Shown piece by piece: positions 17,118 through 26,833 of a stretch of DNA of 64,000 nucleotides. Where the stretch lies: contig CAJTMC010000019.1 in the NCBI GenBank assembly GCA_910577115.1, forward strand, positions 1 to 64,000. The letters are read 5' to 3'. Under the pieces are notes generated by a model that was not told the origin of the DNA, did not search any database, and saw only the letters and a list, made by a program, of their open reading frames with translations. This stretch comes from an uncultured Lachnospiraceae bacterium. Its GTDB lineage: Bacteria > Bacillota > Clostridia > Lachnospirales > Lachnospiraceae. The stretch's first letter is position 1. Each line of letters starts with the position of its first letter. A program made the translations under genes and the position numbers.

Positions 17118-19775
17118 TTATTTCACTTGCCCCGCAAGCACCGTCTGCGCCTCCGCAATTGCCTGATCTATTCCCTCAGGATTTTTGCCGCCTGCCTGCG
17201 CCATATTCGGGCGGCCGCCACCACCGCCGCCGACAAACGATGCAATTCCCTTGATCAAATTTCCGGCATGTGCACCTTTTGCCATTGCGCCATCTGTCGC
17301 CATCGCTACAAGATTTACTTTGCCGTCCGCACCGGATGCAAGCACTATAACGCCCTCGCCAAGTTTCGCTTTCAATTGGTCGCCCAAGTCGCGCAGTCCG
17401 TTCATATCCACTCCGTCCACGCTCGCGGCAAGAAGCTTCACACCGTTTACGTCCGTCACCTTGTCCATGACATCGCCAAGCGCATCTTTTGCAGCCTTGC
17501 TCTTTAACGATTCATTTTCGCTTTGAAGCGCTTTGATTTCAGCCATCATATGCTCAATCTTTTCCACAAGATTTGCAGGAGATGCCTTTGCTGCCTTTGC
17601 CGCTCTGGCAAGCTCGTCCTCTATTCTTTTATAATAATCCAAAACATTTTCACCGGTCAAAGCCTCGATACGGCGCACTCCTGCCGCCACACCGCTCTCC
17701 GACACAATTTTGAATGCAGCAATCTCCCCCGTATGCTTTACATGCGTACCTCCGCAGAACTCTTTTGAGAAATCCCCCATTGATACAACGCGCACTTTCT
17801 CACCATACTTCTCGTCAAATAAAGCCATTGCGCCCGTCTGCTTTGCCTCATCCATCGTCATGACGTTTGTTTCCACCTGTATATTCTCGGCAATCTTGTC
17901 GTTAACTATTTGCTCTACTTTTGCAAGCTCTTCAGCCGTCATTGCCTCAAAATGGCTAAAATCAAAACGCGTGCGCTCGTTATCCTGATAAGATCCCTTC
18001 TGCTGTACATGCGTACCAAGCACCTCGCGGAGCGCCCTCTGCATCAAATGCGTTGCCGAATGGTTCTTGCAGGTCTTTGCGCGGTTTACCGGATCGACGC
18101 TCAGCACTGCATTATCGCCGACTTTAATCATTCCCTTTGTGACCGTACCAATATGCGCAATTCTGTTTCCTACCACATTGATGGTATCCTTCACCTCAAA
18201 GACAGCATCCCCTGCCGTAATAACACCTTTGTCGCCGACCTGACCGCCCATTGTCGCATAAAACGGCGTCTTTGCCACAATTACCGCACCCGTCTGTCCA
18301 TCTGTAAGCGCATCTGCCACCTCGTCCTCTGTTGTCAATGCCGTAATCGGCATTTCAAGCGTCAATGTATCATAACCTGCAAACTCACTTGTTATATTTT
18401 TATCAATCTGTTCATAAATCGTTGCATCTGCACCCATATAATTGGAAACCTTACGGGTTTCACGCGCTTTTTTCCGCTGTTCATTCATTGACGTCTGAAA
18501 GCCGTCCTCATCAACCGAAATTCCTTTTTCCTCAAGAATTTCGATCGTCAGATCAATCGGAAAACCATACGTATCATAAAGCTTAAATGCGTCCGCACCG
18601 GAAAGCGTCTTTTCGCCCTTCTTTACAAGCTCAAGCTCCATATCCGCAAGAATGTTCAAGCCTTGATCAATCGTTTTACTAAACTTTTCTTCTTCCTGTA
18701 AAAGTACCTTAAAAATAAAGTCTTTCTTCTCCTCAAGCTCCGGATATCCATCCTTTGAACTGTTAATGATCACCTCAGCTATTTTTGTAGCAAACTTGCC
18801 CTCAATGCCAAGCAGCCTGCCATGACGTGCAACACGCCGTATGAGTCTGCGCAGCACATAACCTCTGCCCTCATTCGTGGGCATAATACCGTCTGAAATC
18901 ATAAAAGTCGCAGAACGCATGTGATCCGTAATCAAACGAATTGAAACATCCTTCTTCTCGTCTGTTTCATAAGCGACACCCGCAAGCTCGCACACCTTGT
19001 CGCGGATTGCCTTCATCGTATCAATGTCAAACACCGTATCCACATTCTGCACAACTACTGCCAGACGCTCTAATCCCATACCGGTATCAATGTTTTTCTG
19101 CGCAAGCTCCGCATAGTTGCCCTTGCCGTCACCGTCAAACTGCGTGAACACGTTATTCCATACTTCCATAAAACGGTCACAGTCGCAGCCCACCTTACAG
19201 TCAGGCTTTCCGCAGCCATATTTGATTCCTCTGTCATAATAAATCTCAGAACAAGGCCCGCATGGCCCTGCGCCATGCTCCCAGAAATTGTCGCACTCCC
19301 CCGTCTTTGGATCACGGTAAAAACGTGTAATCTTCTCCGCAGGCACGCCGATTTCCTTTGTCCAAATTGAAAACGCTTCCTCGTCCTCACAATAAATTGA
19401 AGGGTAGAGTCTTTCCGGCTCCAATCCGACAACCTTCGTCAGAAATTCCCAGCTCCACGCAAGCGATTCACGTTTAAAGTAATCTCCAAATGAGAAATTT
19501 CCAAGCATCTCAAAAAAAGTCAAATGTCTTGCCGTCTTTCCGACATTCTCAATATCACCTGTTCTGACACATTTCTGACATGTTGTCACACGTTTTCTCG
19601 GCGGTATTTCCTGCCCCGTAAAATACGGCTTTAACGGTGCCATTCCTGAATTAATGATCAGCAGACTGTTATCATTATGGGGTACTAAAGAAAAGCTTTT
19701 CATTGCCAAATGCTCTTTGCTCTCAAAAAATTCAAGAAACATTCTTCTAAGCTCATTTACTCCATAGTTCTTCAC
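17118..19775 (-). CDS. alaS: alanyl-tRNA synthetase
   Basis: A class II synthetase that charges tRNA-Ala. The N-terminal catalytic core has RRMFLEFFESKEH and SLVPHNDNSLLIINSGMAP. The editing domain has HSATHLMQRALR and FCGGTHVKHTGEI, which hold the zinc-binding His/Cys residues. The C-terminal C-Ala domain ends in SFVGGGGGGRPNMAQAGG. The GTG at 19775 is eight bases after GGAGG and gives MKNYGVNELRR, matching the usual N-terminus; the upstream TTG would place the ribosome-binding site inside the ORF. About 885 residues, normal length. No T-box leader was seen upstream. Confidence 0.96.
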   Translation of the reverse strand: MKNYGVNELRRMFLEFFESKEHLAMKSFSLVPHNDNSLLIINSGMAPLKPYFTGQEIPPRKRVTTCQKCVRTGDIENVGKTARHLTFFEMLGNFSFGDYFKRESLAWSWEFLTKVVGLEPERLYPSIYCEDEEAFSIWTKEIGVPAEKITRFYRDPKTGECDNFWEHGAGPCGPCSEIYYDRGIKYGCGKPDCKVGCDCDRFMEVWNNVFTQFDGDGKGNYAELAQKNIDTGMGLERLAVVVQNVDTVFDIDTMKAIRDKVCELAGVAYETDEKKDVSIRLITDHMRSATFMISDGIMPTNEGRGYVLRRLIRRVARHGRLLGIEGKFATKIAEVIINSSKDGYPELEEKKDFIFKVLLQEEEKFSKTIDQGLNILADMELELVKKGEKTLSGADAFKLYDTYGFPIDLTIEILEEKGISVDEDGFQTSMNEQRKKARETRKVSNYMGADATIYEQIDKNITSEFAGYDTLTLEMPITALTTEDEVADALTDGQTGAVIVAKTPFYATMGGQVGDKGVITAGDAVFEVKDTINVVGNRIAHIGTVTKGMIKVGDNAVLSVDPVNRAKTCKNHSATHLMQRALREVLGTHVQQKGSYQDNERTRFDFSHFEAMTAEELAKVEQIVNDKIAENIQVETNVMTMDEAKQTGAMALFDEKYGEKVRVVSMGDFSKEFCGGTHVKHTGEIAAFKIVSESGVAAGVRRIEALTGENVLDYYKRIEDELARAAKAAKASPANLVEKIEHMMAEIKALQSENESLKSKAAKDALGDVMDKVTDVNGVKLLAASVDGVDMNGLRDLGDQLKAKLGEGVIVLASGADGKVNLVAMATDGAMAKGAHAGNLIKGIASFVGGGGGGRPNMAQAGGKNPEGIDQAIAEAQTVLAGQVK

Positions 19776-19857
19776 GATTGATTCCTCCAAACTTTTATAT
19801 ATTTCTTTTTACTTTTTATATTTGCAGGTAACTGCACAAACTGTTTTTTCAAAACGG

Positions 19858-20682
19858 TTATTGTTTCACCGTTGCAAGAATGCGGTCATTATCAAGCTCC
19901 TTACCTGCGCGCCTCGCAAACTCGTTGAGCAAATCCTCCACTGTCATGCTTGCCCGCATATCTCCTGACACGTCCAGCACGATTCTGCCGCCATCCATCA
20001 TCAGCGTGCGGTTGCCAAGCTCCAGCGCCTGATGCATATTATGCGTAACCATAAGACAAGTAATCTGTCTTTTTGCAACAATCTGTTTTGTCAGATTCAG
20101 CACCTTCTCCGCGGTTGCAGGATCAAGCGCCGCCGTATGCTCATCTAAAAGCAGGATTTTCGGTGTTACCATCGTTGCCATCAAAAGTGTCAGCGCCTGC
20201 CGTTGTCCTCCTGACAATAACCCTACGGGATTTTTCATCCGATCTTCCAATCCCATCTCTAAAAGCGCCAAATGCTCCCGAAACTTCTTTTTATCCGCCG
20301 CCTTAATTCTGCTAAAATAGGCATTCTTTGATGTTGATGCCCGAAGATACGCTAACGCCATATTTTCCTCAATTGTCATGTGCGGCGCCGTTCCCTTTAG
20401 CGGGTCCTGAAACAAATGTCCAATCACTTTACTGCGCACATGTTCCTTGCAATAGGTGATGTCCTCTCCGTCCAGCATAATCAGTCCCTTATCGACAAAG
20501 AACGCGCCCGTAATTGCATTAAACAACGTAGATTTTCCTGCGCCGTTGCTTCCGACTATCGTCGCAAAATCTCCGCGTTTCAGTGTCAGTTCAACCTGAT
20601 CAAGTGCACATTTTTCATTCACAGTGCCAGAGTTAAAGGTCTTGCTGACGTTTTTCATAATCAGCATACTTTCACTTGTCAT
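19858..20682 (-). CDS. ABC transporter ATP-binding protein
   Basis: An ABC ATPase of ~274 residues. It has Walker A GSNGAGKST near residue 43, signature LLSGGQRQALTLLMA near 155, Walker B ILLLDEHTAALD near 178 and switch histidine VTHNMHQALELG near 215. It overlaps the permease gene by 11 bases, so translation is coupled. With the permease and binding protein it makes a type seen in TrpXYZ-like importers (PF04392 binding proteins with LivH-like permease). It powers uptake at the membrane. Confidence 0.92.
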   Translation of the reverse strand: MTSESMLIMKNVSKTFNSGTVNEKCALDQVELTLKRGDFATIVGSNGAGKSTLFNAITGAFFVDKGLIMLDGEDITYCKEHVRSKVIGHLFQDPLKGTAPHMTIEENMALAYLRASTSKNAYFSRIKAADKKKFREHLALLEMGLEDRMKNPVGLLSGGQRQALTLLMATMVTPKILLLDEHTAALDPATAEKVLNLTKQIVAKRQITCLMVTHNMHQALELGNRTLMMDGGRIVLDVSGDMRASMTVEDLLNEFARRAGKELDNDRILATVKQ

Positions 20683-21628
20683 GACCTGCCACCTCCATCA
20701 GCTCCCTAATATAGCGCTGGTTCTGCTCCCGCGACACACGCCTCGCCCTGTAAAACGAAAACTTGGTCTTTAAATACGGAAATGCGATTGCAATCGCCAC
20801 AATCAGCGATGACACCAATTTCAAACATTCTGCAGGCACATTCAGCCGAAGTGCAATTGCCACAATAAAGCGATACAAGCAGCTTCCTAAAATAACACCC
20901 ACTATTCTTCTTAGCATACCGCCTTTCCCAATCAATGTTTCGCCAATAATCAGACTTGCAAGCGCAATCGTCACCATACCGGTACCAAGATTAATGTCAC
21001 AGGATTTCTGATACTGCGCAAGCAGTCCCCCCGAAAGCGCAGTCAAGGCATTTGCCACACAAAGTCCGATTGTAATCATCAGCGACGTGTTAATGCTCGA
21101 CGCCCGCACCATATCCGGATTGTCGCCAGTAGCGCGGATTGACAGTCCAAGCCTTGTATTTAAGAATACGGACACCAGTATGCCGATTACAATCACAATC
21201 ACCGCAGCCACAATCAGCTTATACCAGCTTGTTGGCATTACAGCCTTCGCCCATGTGAAAACAGAAGGGCAGTTAAACAGATTTAAATTTGAAGCAAATC
21301 CCATAACAGCAATATTAATCGTATAAAGCCCCGTATTCACAATAATTCCTGCAAGAATAGACTGAATGCCCATCTTTGTCTGCAAAAACGAAGTCACAAA
21401 GCCGGAACAGATTCCTGCTGCCATTGCAGCAAAAAGCGCAAGCACAGGATGCCCTGCAAGCGTTACGGAAGCGCACACAGCGCAGCCAAGCGTAAAGCAG
21501 CCGTCCGTAGAAAGGTCTGCAATATTTAAGATCGAAAAAGATATAAACAGTGCCAGCGCGACAAGCGCATAGATAAATCCAAGCTCAAGCGCACTCTGCA
21601 CAATGGATAACGTAATAATGGAGCCCAT
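20672..21628 (-). CDS. ABC transporter permease (LivH/TrpY-like)
   Basis: A 318-residue membrane protein with about eight to nine helices of the BPD_transp_2 class. GFIYALVALALFISFSIL near residue 18, LSTDGCFTLG near residue 40 and LGLSIRATGDNPDMVRA near residue 175 are characteristic. It has a charged C-terminal tail after the last helix. AAAGGAAAGG lies upstream of the ATG. It follows the binding-protein gene by 15 bases. Confidence 0.9.
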   Translation of the reverse strand: MGSIITLSIVQSALELGFIYALVALALFISFSILNIADLSTDGCFTLGCAVCASVTLAGHPVLALFAAMAAGICSGFVTSFLQTKMGIQSILAGIIVNTGLYTINIAVMGFASNLNLFNCPSVFTWAKAVMPTSWYKLIVAAVIVIVIGILVSVFLNTRLGLSIRATGDNPDMVRASSINTSLMITIGLCVANALTALSGGLLAQYQKSCDINLGTGMVTIALASLIIGETLIGKGGMLRRIVGVILGSCLYRFIVAIALRLNVPAECLKLVSSLIVAIAIAFPYLKTKFSFYRARRVSREQNQRYIRELMEVAGHDK

Positions 21629-21643
21629 GCTTCCCTTTCCTTT

Positions 21644-22762
21644 TTATTCAAATTCTTGTGCCGTAACGATTTCAATCAGTTCTGATCCCATACCTTCAAG
21701 TACGGAATAGTCAATTCCAATCGCCTCCGCCGTTTCCGTATTGATCGTGATGATACCGTCTGAAAGCGTCTTAACCGCCATTGTGGACGTATCTGCGCCG
21801 TTTACAAGCACATCAACAGCCATATCCGCCGTAACAGTGCCAAGATTTTCATAGTTGACGCCAAATCCGCAGAATGCCCCGTTCAGCGCAAACGAATCTG
21901 CTCCCGTATAATGCGGAATCTTCGCATCAATAAATTTCTCAAAAATAGCAAGCTCCGCTGTCATGATAGTGTTGTCCTGCGGCGTAAATACCGCGTCTAC
22001 CTGCTCTGCCACGAGCGCGTCTGCCGCTGCCTGAACCTCTGCCGAGGTTGTGCCTGTCTTTTCCACATATGTAATTCCATTCGCATCACAGTACGCTTTT
22101 GCGTCCGCGATCGACTGGATTGACCCTGCCTGACTCTTATCATATAACAATCCGACCTTTTTTGTATCGGGATTTGCTGCCATAATCAGTCCGAAAATTG
22201 CCTCTGTGTCAATCGCGTCCGATGTGCCTGTAATATTTGCTCCGGGAGCATCGTTTGATGCGACAAGTCCTGCGCCTTCCGGATCGGAAACTGCCGAAAA
22301 TACAACCGGTATCTGACTGTCCTCCGCCGCATTCTGCATAATCATTGCTGCAGGCGTCGCAATCGGGATAATCACATCAACCCCGTCTGCCACCAAATCC
22401 GTTGCAATTTGGTTGAGTACCGAAGAATCTGCCTGGCCGTTGTGCGTGTAATTCGCAAAATCAAACGTTACGCCAAGCTCCTGCCCCTTTGCGGTGAGCT
22501 CCGCTTCAATCGCCTTTTCAATCTGATTAAGCGATGCATCGTCCACATACTGCACGATACCAACTTTATAGACCGCGCCGTCTCCTGTCTGTGCCTGCTG
22601 TGTCTCTTCCGGCGCATTTGCCTGTTCCTGCGTCTGCGCCAGTGTCTGTCCGCCCTGCTGCGGCTGTGTTTCCTGGCTTCCCGCCCCGTTACTGCTGCCA
22701 CAACCCGCAAGCGCCGCTGCCATAACCGCCGCCATAACAAATGATACTACTTTCCTTTTCAT
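21644..22762 (-). CDS. ABC transporter substrate-binding lipoprotein (PF04392 type)
   Basis: The signal peptide ends in the lipobox ALAGCG (cysteine at 21). A Gln/Thr/Pro-rich linker of ~40 residues follows, then a periplasmic-binding-like domain (VYKVGIVQYVDDASLNQI, then DLVADGVDVIIPIATPAAM). It belongs to the ABC_sub_bind family that includes TrpX tryptophan/tyrosine-binding proteins. Ligand is not determined. It is the first gene of the importer operon and follows glyS, from which it is separated by the hairpin at 22804-22822. Confidence 0.9.
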   Translation of the reverse strand: MKRKVVSFVMAAVMAAALAGCGSSNGAGSQETQPQQGGQTLAQTQEQANAPEETQQAQTGDGAVYKVGIVQYVDDASLNQIEKAIEAELTAKGQELGVTFDFANYTHNGQADSSVLNQIATDLVADGVDVIIPIATPAAMIMQNAAEDSQIPVVFSAVSDPEGAGLVASNDAPGANITGTSDAIDTEAIFGLIMAANPDTKKVGLLYDKSQAGSIQSIADAKAYCDANGITYVEKTGTTSAEVQAAADALVAEQVDAVFTPQDNTIMTAELAIFEKFIDAKIPHYTGADSFALNGAFCGFGVNYENLGTVTADMAVDVLVNGADTSTMAVKTLSDGIITINTETAEAIGIDYSVLEGMGSELIEIVTAQEFE

Positions 22763-22792
22763 AATATTTCTCCTCTCTCCTGCAATATATGT

Positions 22793-22822
22793 TTCTTAAA
22801 AGCGGGCAGGTACTGCCTGCCC
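22793..22822 (-). terminator. stem-loop between glyS and the ABC operon
   Basis: GGGCAGG/CCTGCCC (7 bp, 22804-22822) with a 5-base loop is followed on the minus strand by GCTTTTAAG. The U tract is short, so it may terminate only in part and let some transcripts continue into the importer. Confidence 0.5.
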
Positions 22823-22853
22823 AAGTAAGACCTCTTTCGTTGTGAAGTCACTC

Positions 22854-24245
22854 CTAAAACGTAAACTTATCCGCAAAATAAGCATCAAGCTCCGCAATCG
22901 GAATGCGAACCTGCTCCATTGAATCGCGGAACCGAACCGTAACTGCATTATCCTGCTCCGAATCAAAATCATACGTAACACAGAACGGTGTTCCAACCTC
23001 GTCCTGACGACGGTACCGCTTGCCGATATTCCCCCTGTCGTCAAACTCACAATTATATTTCTTAGAAAGTTGTGCATAGATCTTCTCCGCACCCTCGTTG
23101 AGCTTCTTACTCAACGGAAGCACGCCGATTTTCACAGGCGCAATCGCCGGATGAAAATGCAGAACGGTCCGCACATCGCCCTCTCCGATCTCCTCCTCAT
23201 CATATGCCGCACACAAAAACGCTAACACAACGCGGTCAGCACCAAGTGAGGGTTCGATTACATATGGTATGTATTTTTCTTTCTTTTCGTCGTCAAAATA
23301 AGACATATCCTGCCCTGATATATTCTGATGCTGTGTCAAATCATAATCGGTTCTGTCCGCAATGCCCCAAAGCTCGCCCCAGCCGATTGACGGAAATAAG
23401 AACTCAATATCTGTTGTACCTTTTGAATAAAAGCAAAGCTCTTCCGGCGCATGGTCACGCAGACGCATCTCTTCCTCTTTGATTCCAAGACTCAGCAGCC
23501 AATCGCGGCAGAAGCCTCTCCAATACCGGAACCACTCCAAATCCGTCCCCGGCTCACAGAAGAACTCCAGTTCCATCTGTTCAAACTCTCTTGTACGAAA
23601 CGTAAAGTTACCGGGCGTAATCTCGTTTCGAAACGACTTACCAATCTGTCCGATGCCGAACGGAATTTTCTTTCTTGAAGTTCTCTGCACATTTTTAAAG
23701 TTTACAAAAATACCCTGCGCCGTTTCCGGTCTTAAATAAACCGTATTTTTCGCATCCTCCGTTACCCCCTGAAACGTCTTGAACATCAGGTTAAACTGGC
23801 GGATATCCGTAAAATTATGTTTGCCGCAGGTCGGACACACAATATTCTTTTCCTCAATAAAGTTCTTCATTTCCTCCTGTGAAAACGCATCAATCGGCTT
23901 CTCAAGCGTAATGCCGTTTTCACCTGCGTAGTCCTCAATCAGCTTATCTGCGCGGAACCGCTCGTGGCACTCCTTACAATCCATCAGCGGATCCGAAAAA
24001 CCGCCCAAATGACCGGACGCTACCCATGTCTGCGGATTCATTAAGATTGCACAGTCCACGCCCACATTGTAAGGATTTTCCATAATAAACTTCTGCCACC
24101 ATGCCCGCTTAACATTGTTTTTCAGCTCCACGCCCAGATTTCCGTAATCCCAAGTGTTCGCGAGACCGCCGTAAATCTCCGAACCGGGATAAACAAAGCC
24201 TCTGCTTTTTGACAATGCTACAATTTTGTCTAATGTCTTTTCCAT
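22854..24245 (-). CDS. glyS: glycyl-tRNA synthetase, homodimeric type
   Basis: A single-chain class II enzyme (463 residues) of the alpha2 type, also called GlyQS, not the alpha2-beta2 form. It charges tRNA-Gly. The catalytic core has RGFVYPGSEIYGGLANTWDY near the N-terminus. Further on are RPETAQGIFVNFKN, IGKSFRNEITPGNFTFRTRE and the C-terminal anticodon-binding domain (IAPVKIGVLPLSKK). A zinc-binding-like CPTCGK lies near residue 137. GGAGA precedes the ATG. No T-box element fits in the 30-base gap to the lipoprotein gene. Confidence 0.96.
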   Translation of the reverse strand: MEKTLDKIVALSKSRGFVYPGSEIYGGLANTWDYGNLGVELKNNVKRAWWQKFIMENPYNVGVDCAILMNPQTWVASGHLGGFSDPLMDCKECHERFRADKLIEDYAGENGITLEKPIDAFSQEEMKNFIEEKNIVCPTCGKHNFTDIRQFNLMFKTFQGVTEDAKNTVYLRPETAQGIFVNFKNVQRTSRKKIPFGIGQIGKSFRNEITPGNFTFRTREFEQMELEFFCEPGTDLEWFRYWRGFCRDWLLSLGIKEEEMRLRDHAPEELCFYSKGTTDIEFLFPSIGWGELWGIADRTDYDLTQHQNISGQDMSYFDDEKKEKYIPYVIEPSLGADRVVLAFLCAAYDEEEIGEGDVRTVLHFHPAIAPVKIGVLPLSKKLNEGAEKIYAQLSKKYNCEFDDRGNIGKRYRRQDEVGTPFCVTYDFDSEQDNAVTVRFRDSMEQVRIPIAELDAYFADKFTF

Positions 24246-24275
24246 ACAAAATCTTCTCCTTTAAAATTCTCCTAT

Positions 24276-24974
24276 TTATTGAAACACAATGATACCGTAT
24301 CCATCTATCGCATCTATTGATGCACTTTTTTTGCCTGTAACAGTCACGCCTTCCCCCACATACAAAATATCATCATAACAGTTTATCATTATGGGTTCAT
24401 CATCGCCGTAACGCTCTAAAATGACAATGTGACTATCTCCCATACTGAGCAAATCCGACTTTGACACACTCTGCTCGCTGCTGTCCGATACCGCATTTAA
24501 GTCAGTCTCCAAACCATACCCTGCTGTGTAAGCATCTGAAATCGTTCCCACAAAAAAACCGTTTGTATCATTCTCTGCACTGTTGTTTTCCACGCCCATC
24601 TCTGACGCATACATATAATCAATAAAATAATTATTCCACCCTGCATATGCAGCCGAATCATTAAAGGTCATCTCCACAACCAGCTGGTCCTGCGCATCTT
24701 TTCGACAGTTTTTCAAGCTTACCTGCGACGATGCCGACAGGTTCCTGTACTCTGATATAGATGCGTCAATCAAATTCTCCAGACTTTCCTCACTGTAATC
24801 CGTTCCAAAGCCTTCAACAGCCAGCCTGCTCTCTATACTGCCGTCTTTTTTCAATGTGATAGATGACGCAGCAGAAGATTCCGCATTCTCTGCCTTTGCA
24901 TTGCCGTCACCACATGCACAAAGCCCTAAGGCTATCGCCAACACACATGCCATACTCATTACAAATTTTTTCAT
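24276..24974 (-). CDS. lipoprotein of unknown function
   Basis: A secreted lipoprotein of ~232 residues. The ATG at 24974 follows GGAGG by five bases, so the upstream ATG six codons earlier is rejected. The signal runs to the lipobox LGLCACG (cysteine at about 21). A Ser/Ala/Glu-rich linker leads to a mixed alpha/beta domain that I cannot place (SIESRLAVEGFGTDYSEES, then NSAENDTNGFFVG, and DDILYVGEGVTVTGKK). It lies between recO and glyS, with 30 bases to glyS, and could be cotranscribed with glyS. Confidence 0.75.
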   Translation of the reverse strand: MKKFVMSMACVLAIALGLCACGDGNAKAENAESSAASSITLKKDGSIESRLAVEGFGTDYSEESLENLIDASISEYRNLSASSQVSLKNCRKDAQDQLVVEMTFNDSAAYAGWNNYFIDYMYASEMGVENNSAENDTNGFFVGTISDAYTAGYGLETDLNAVSDSSEQSVSKSDLLSMGDSHIVILERYGDDEPIMINCYDDILYVGEGVTVTGKKSASIDAIDGYGIIVFQ

Positions 24975-25051
24975 ATTTCCCTCCATCTGCACATACTACC
25001 TGCGCAGCTGTACTCGTTCAACAATAACAACTGCGTTATATTATATACAAC

Positions 25052-25714
25052 TTATTCCAGATTTTCAAGTATTTCAAGACTTTTAAAATCCTTGTCAAAC
25101 GTTCTTTTGCAGATTTTACGGCAAAAACCTTTAAGTTCCCCTAAAACCTGCGGCTTTACATCAAAAGAAAAAAGCCTCTCTGGCGGCGTATTCATTATGT
25201 ACGTGATTGTGTATGCAGTGCTTTCCCCCAACGCAGCACTGCTGTCAATTCCCGGAAACTCTCCGTTTATCATAATTGCCTTTAGTTCAAATACACACCG
25301 TACAAGCTGGTTTTCAAAGCGGTCCGAGGCAAGCGCCCGAAGGGATTGGTACAAAAGTTTCAGCATTCCTGTTTCGTCATTATTTTCTCTTGTGTAATAA
25401 TCACATATTTCGAGAAAATACATCCCACAATAGGCCCCGATAAAGTCTGCACGTAAATTCCCAAAATAATTGGAAATCTCCGCCTCCGATATATTGTAAG
25501 AACTCCTGCCTGCAAAAAGCCGAAACTGTCCGAAGGAAAAAGGGTTTGTAGGCGCCATAAGGCGGTTTCCCGGCCGCCTTGAACCTTTTGCAAAGGCGGA
25601 AATCTTGCCTCTCTCCTTTGTGAGCAGCACCACTCTTCTGTCATACTCGCCGATCGGCTCCGACTTTATTACAATCCCCGTAAGGATTACGAAATCCTGC
25701 ATACCTGCACCCAT
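25052..25714 (-). CDS. recO: DNA repair protein RecO
   Basis: A recombination mediator that helps load RecA at gaps with RecF and RecR. The N-terminal OB-fold has LTGIVIKSEPIGEYDRRVVL and GKISAFAKGSRRPGNRL. The rest is helical (AYCGMYFLEICDYYTREN) as in the family. At 220 residues it is slightly short. The C-terminal zinc cysteines of many RecO proteins are not present (only scattered cysteines appear). Start at 25714 with GGGAGAG upstream; it lies inside the YqzL-like ORF, overlapping it by 74 bases. Gene order era-yqzL-recO-glyS is typical of Firmicutes. Confidence 0.9.
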   Translation of the reverse strand: MGAGMQDFVILTGIVIKSEPIGEYDRRVVLLTKERGKISAFAKGSRRPGNRLMAPTNPFSFGQFRLFAGRSSYNISEAEISNYFGNLRADFIGAYCGMYFLEICDYYTRENNDETGMLKLLYQSLRALASDRFENQLVRCVFELKAIMINGEFPGIDSSAALGESTAYTITYIMNTPPERLFSFDVKPQVLGELKGFCRKICKRTFDKDFKSLEILENLE

Positions 25715-25826
25715 GTATCTCTCCCGATTTATTTACAACATTTTCCATATAAAGATGCTCCTTATATGCTAAATAGTCGCTTATCTGCCCTGTCTGCATA
25801 AATCTGTTCCACTCGTCCTCGTACAT
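25641..25826 (-). CDS. YqzL-like small protein
   Basis: A 61-residue ORF. Its first ~28 residues (MYEDEWNRFMQTGQISDYL, then AYKEH) resemble YqzL of Bacillus, a small protein encoded between era and recO. The ribosome-binding site AAGGA is five bases from the ATG. The reading continues 74 bases into recO in another frame. The extra C-terminal part (VNKSGEIHGCRYAGF) may simply be over-run past the conserved region. Function unknown. Confidence 0.65.
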   Translation of the reverse strand: MYEDEWNRFMQTGQISDYLAYKEHLYMENVVNKSGEIHGCRYAGFRNPYGDCNKVGADRRV

Positions 25827-25911
25827 TCAATTCCTTCCCTTTCTGTAAAAATTGTTCTAACAAACTCTCACAGTTAGGGTGTGCTTATAAAGAATTTTTA
25901 TGCGCAAATTT

Positions 25912-26814
25912 TTACTCGTTTTCCCTCGCATCATATCCAAAATTTTTCATGAGAAAATCACTGTCACGCCAGTCCTTTTTCACTTTTACCCAAAGTTTCA
26001 GATTCACATGCTGTTCCAGCAAATCTTCTATTTCAGGGCGGGCAAGCGAACCGATTTTTTTCAGCATCTGTCCGCCCTTTCCGATGATAATTCCCTTGTG
26101 CGAATCGCGCTCACAGATGATTGTAGCATCAATATCCACAATCTTTTTGCCGTATTTCATGCGCTCTATTGTGACCGCCACGCCATGCGGAATCTCCTCG
26201 TCAATGTTTCGCAGAACCTTCTCACGCACAAGCTCCGCCACAATCTGACGCGTAGGCTGGTCGGTAACAGTATCTTCATCATAAAAAGCCGGTCCGTATG
26301 GAAGATATTTCATAATCTGCTCAATGAGCACCTGTGTATTATCATTTCTCAACGCGGACACAGGCACTATCTCCGCAAAATCAAGCTGTCCCCTATATGC
26401 ATCAATATAACCTAACAGCTGTTCCTTTTTTACCGTATCAATCTTGTTTACCACAAGAATCACAGGTGATTTGACTTTTTTGAGCCGTTCTATAATATGA
26501 CGCTCACCTGCCCCAATATAATCCGTAGGCTCCACAAGCCAAAGCACCACGTCAACCTCTGCAAGACTGTGCTGTGCCACATTGACCATATAGTCACCAA
26601 GCTTATTTTTTGCCTTGTGGATACCCGGTGTGTCCACAAACACAACCTGCCCCTCATCCGAAGTATAAACCGTCTGAATACGGTTCCTTGTTGTCTGCGG
26701 CTTTTTTGAAGTAATTGCAATTTTCTGTCCTATAATACAGTTCATCAATGTGGATTTCCCCACGTTTGGTCTTCCAATCAGCGCCACAAAGCCTGATTTA
26801 TAGTTTTCGTTCAT
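25912..26814 (-). CDS. era: GTPase Era
   Basis: An essential GTPase that binds 16S rRNA during 30S assembly. It has the G1 motif GRPNVGKST, G3 VDTPGIH, G4 VNKID and G5 VSALR. The C-terminal KH domain (VEPTDY in the G domain, then RDSHKGIIIGKGGQMLKKIG and LWVKVKKDWR) is the Era signature. 300 residues, normal. GAGGAA precedes the ATG. It follows the M16C peptidase gene by 19 bases, so they probably share a transcript. Confidence 0.97.
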   Translation of the reverse strand: MNENYKSGFVALIGRPNVGKSTLMNCIIGQKIAITSKKPQTTRNRIQTVYTSDEGQVVFVDTPGIHKAKNKLGDYMVNVAQHSLAEVDVVLWLVEPTDYIGAGERHIIERLKKVKSPVILVVNKIDTVKKEQLLGYIDAYRGQLDFAEIVPVSALRNDNTQVLIEQIMKYLPYGPAFYDEDTVTDQPTRQIVAELVREKVLRNIDEEIPHGVAVTIERMKYGKKIVDIDATIICERDSHKGIIIGKGGQMLKKIGSLARPEIEDLLEQHVNLKLWVKVKKDWRDSDFLMKNFGYDARENE

Positions 26815-26833
26815 GATTGTTCCTCATTTCGTA

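Noticed and set aside
19776..19857. T-box leader before alaS (and before glyS and asnS)
   Set aside because: The gaps are too short or lack the conserved T-box sequence and terminator.
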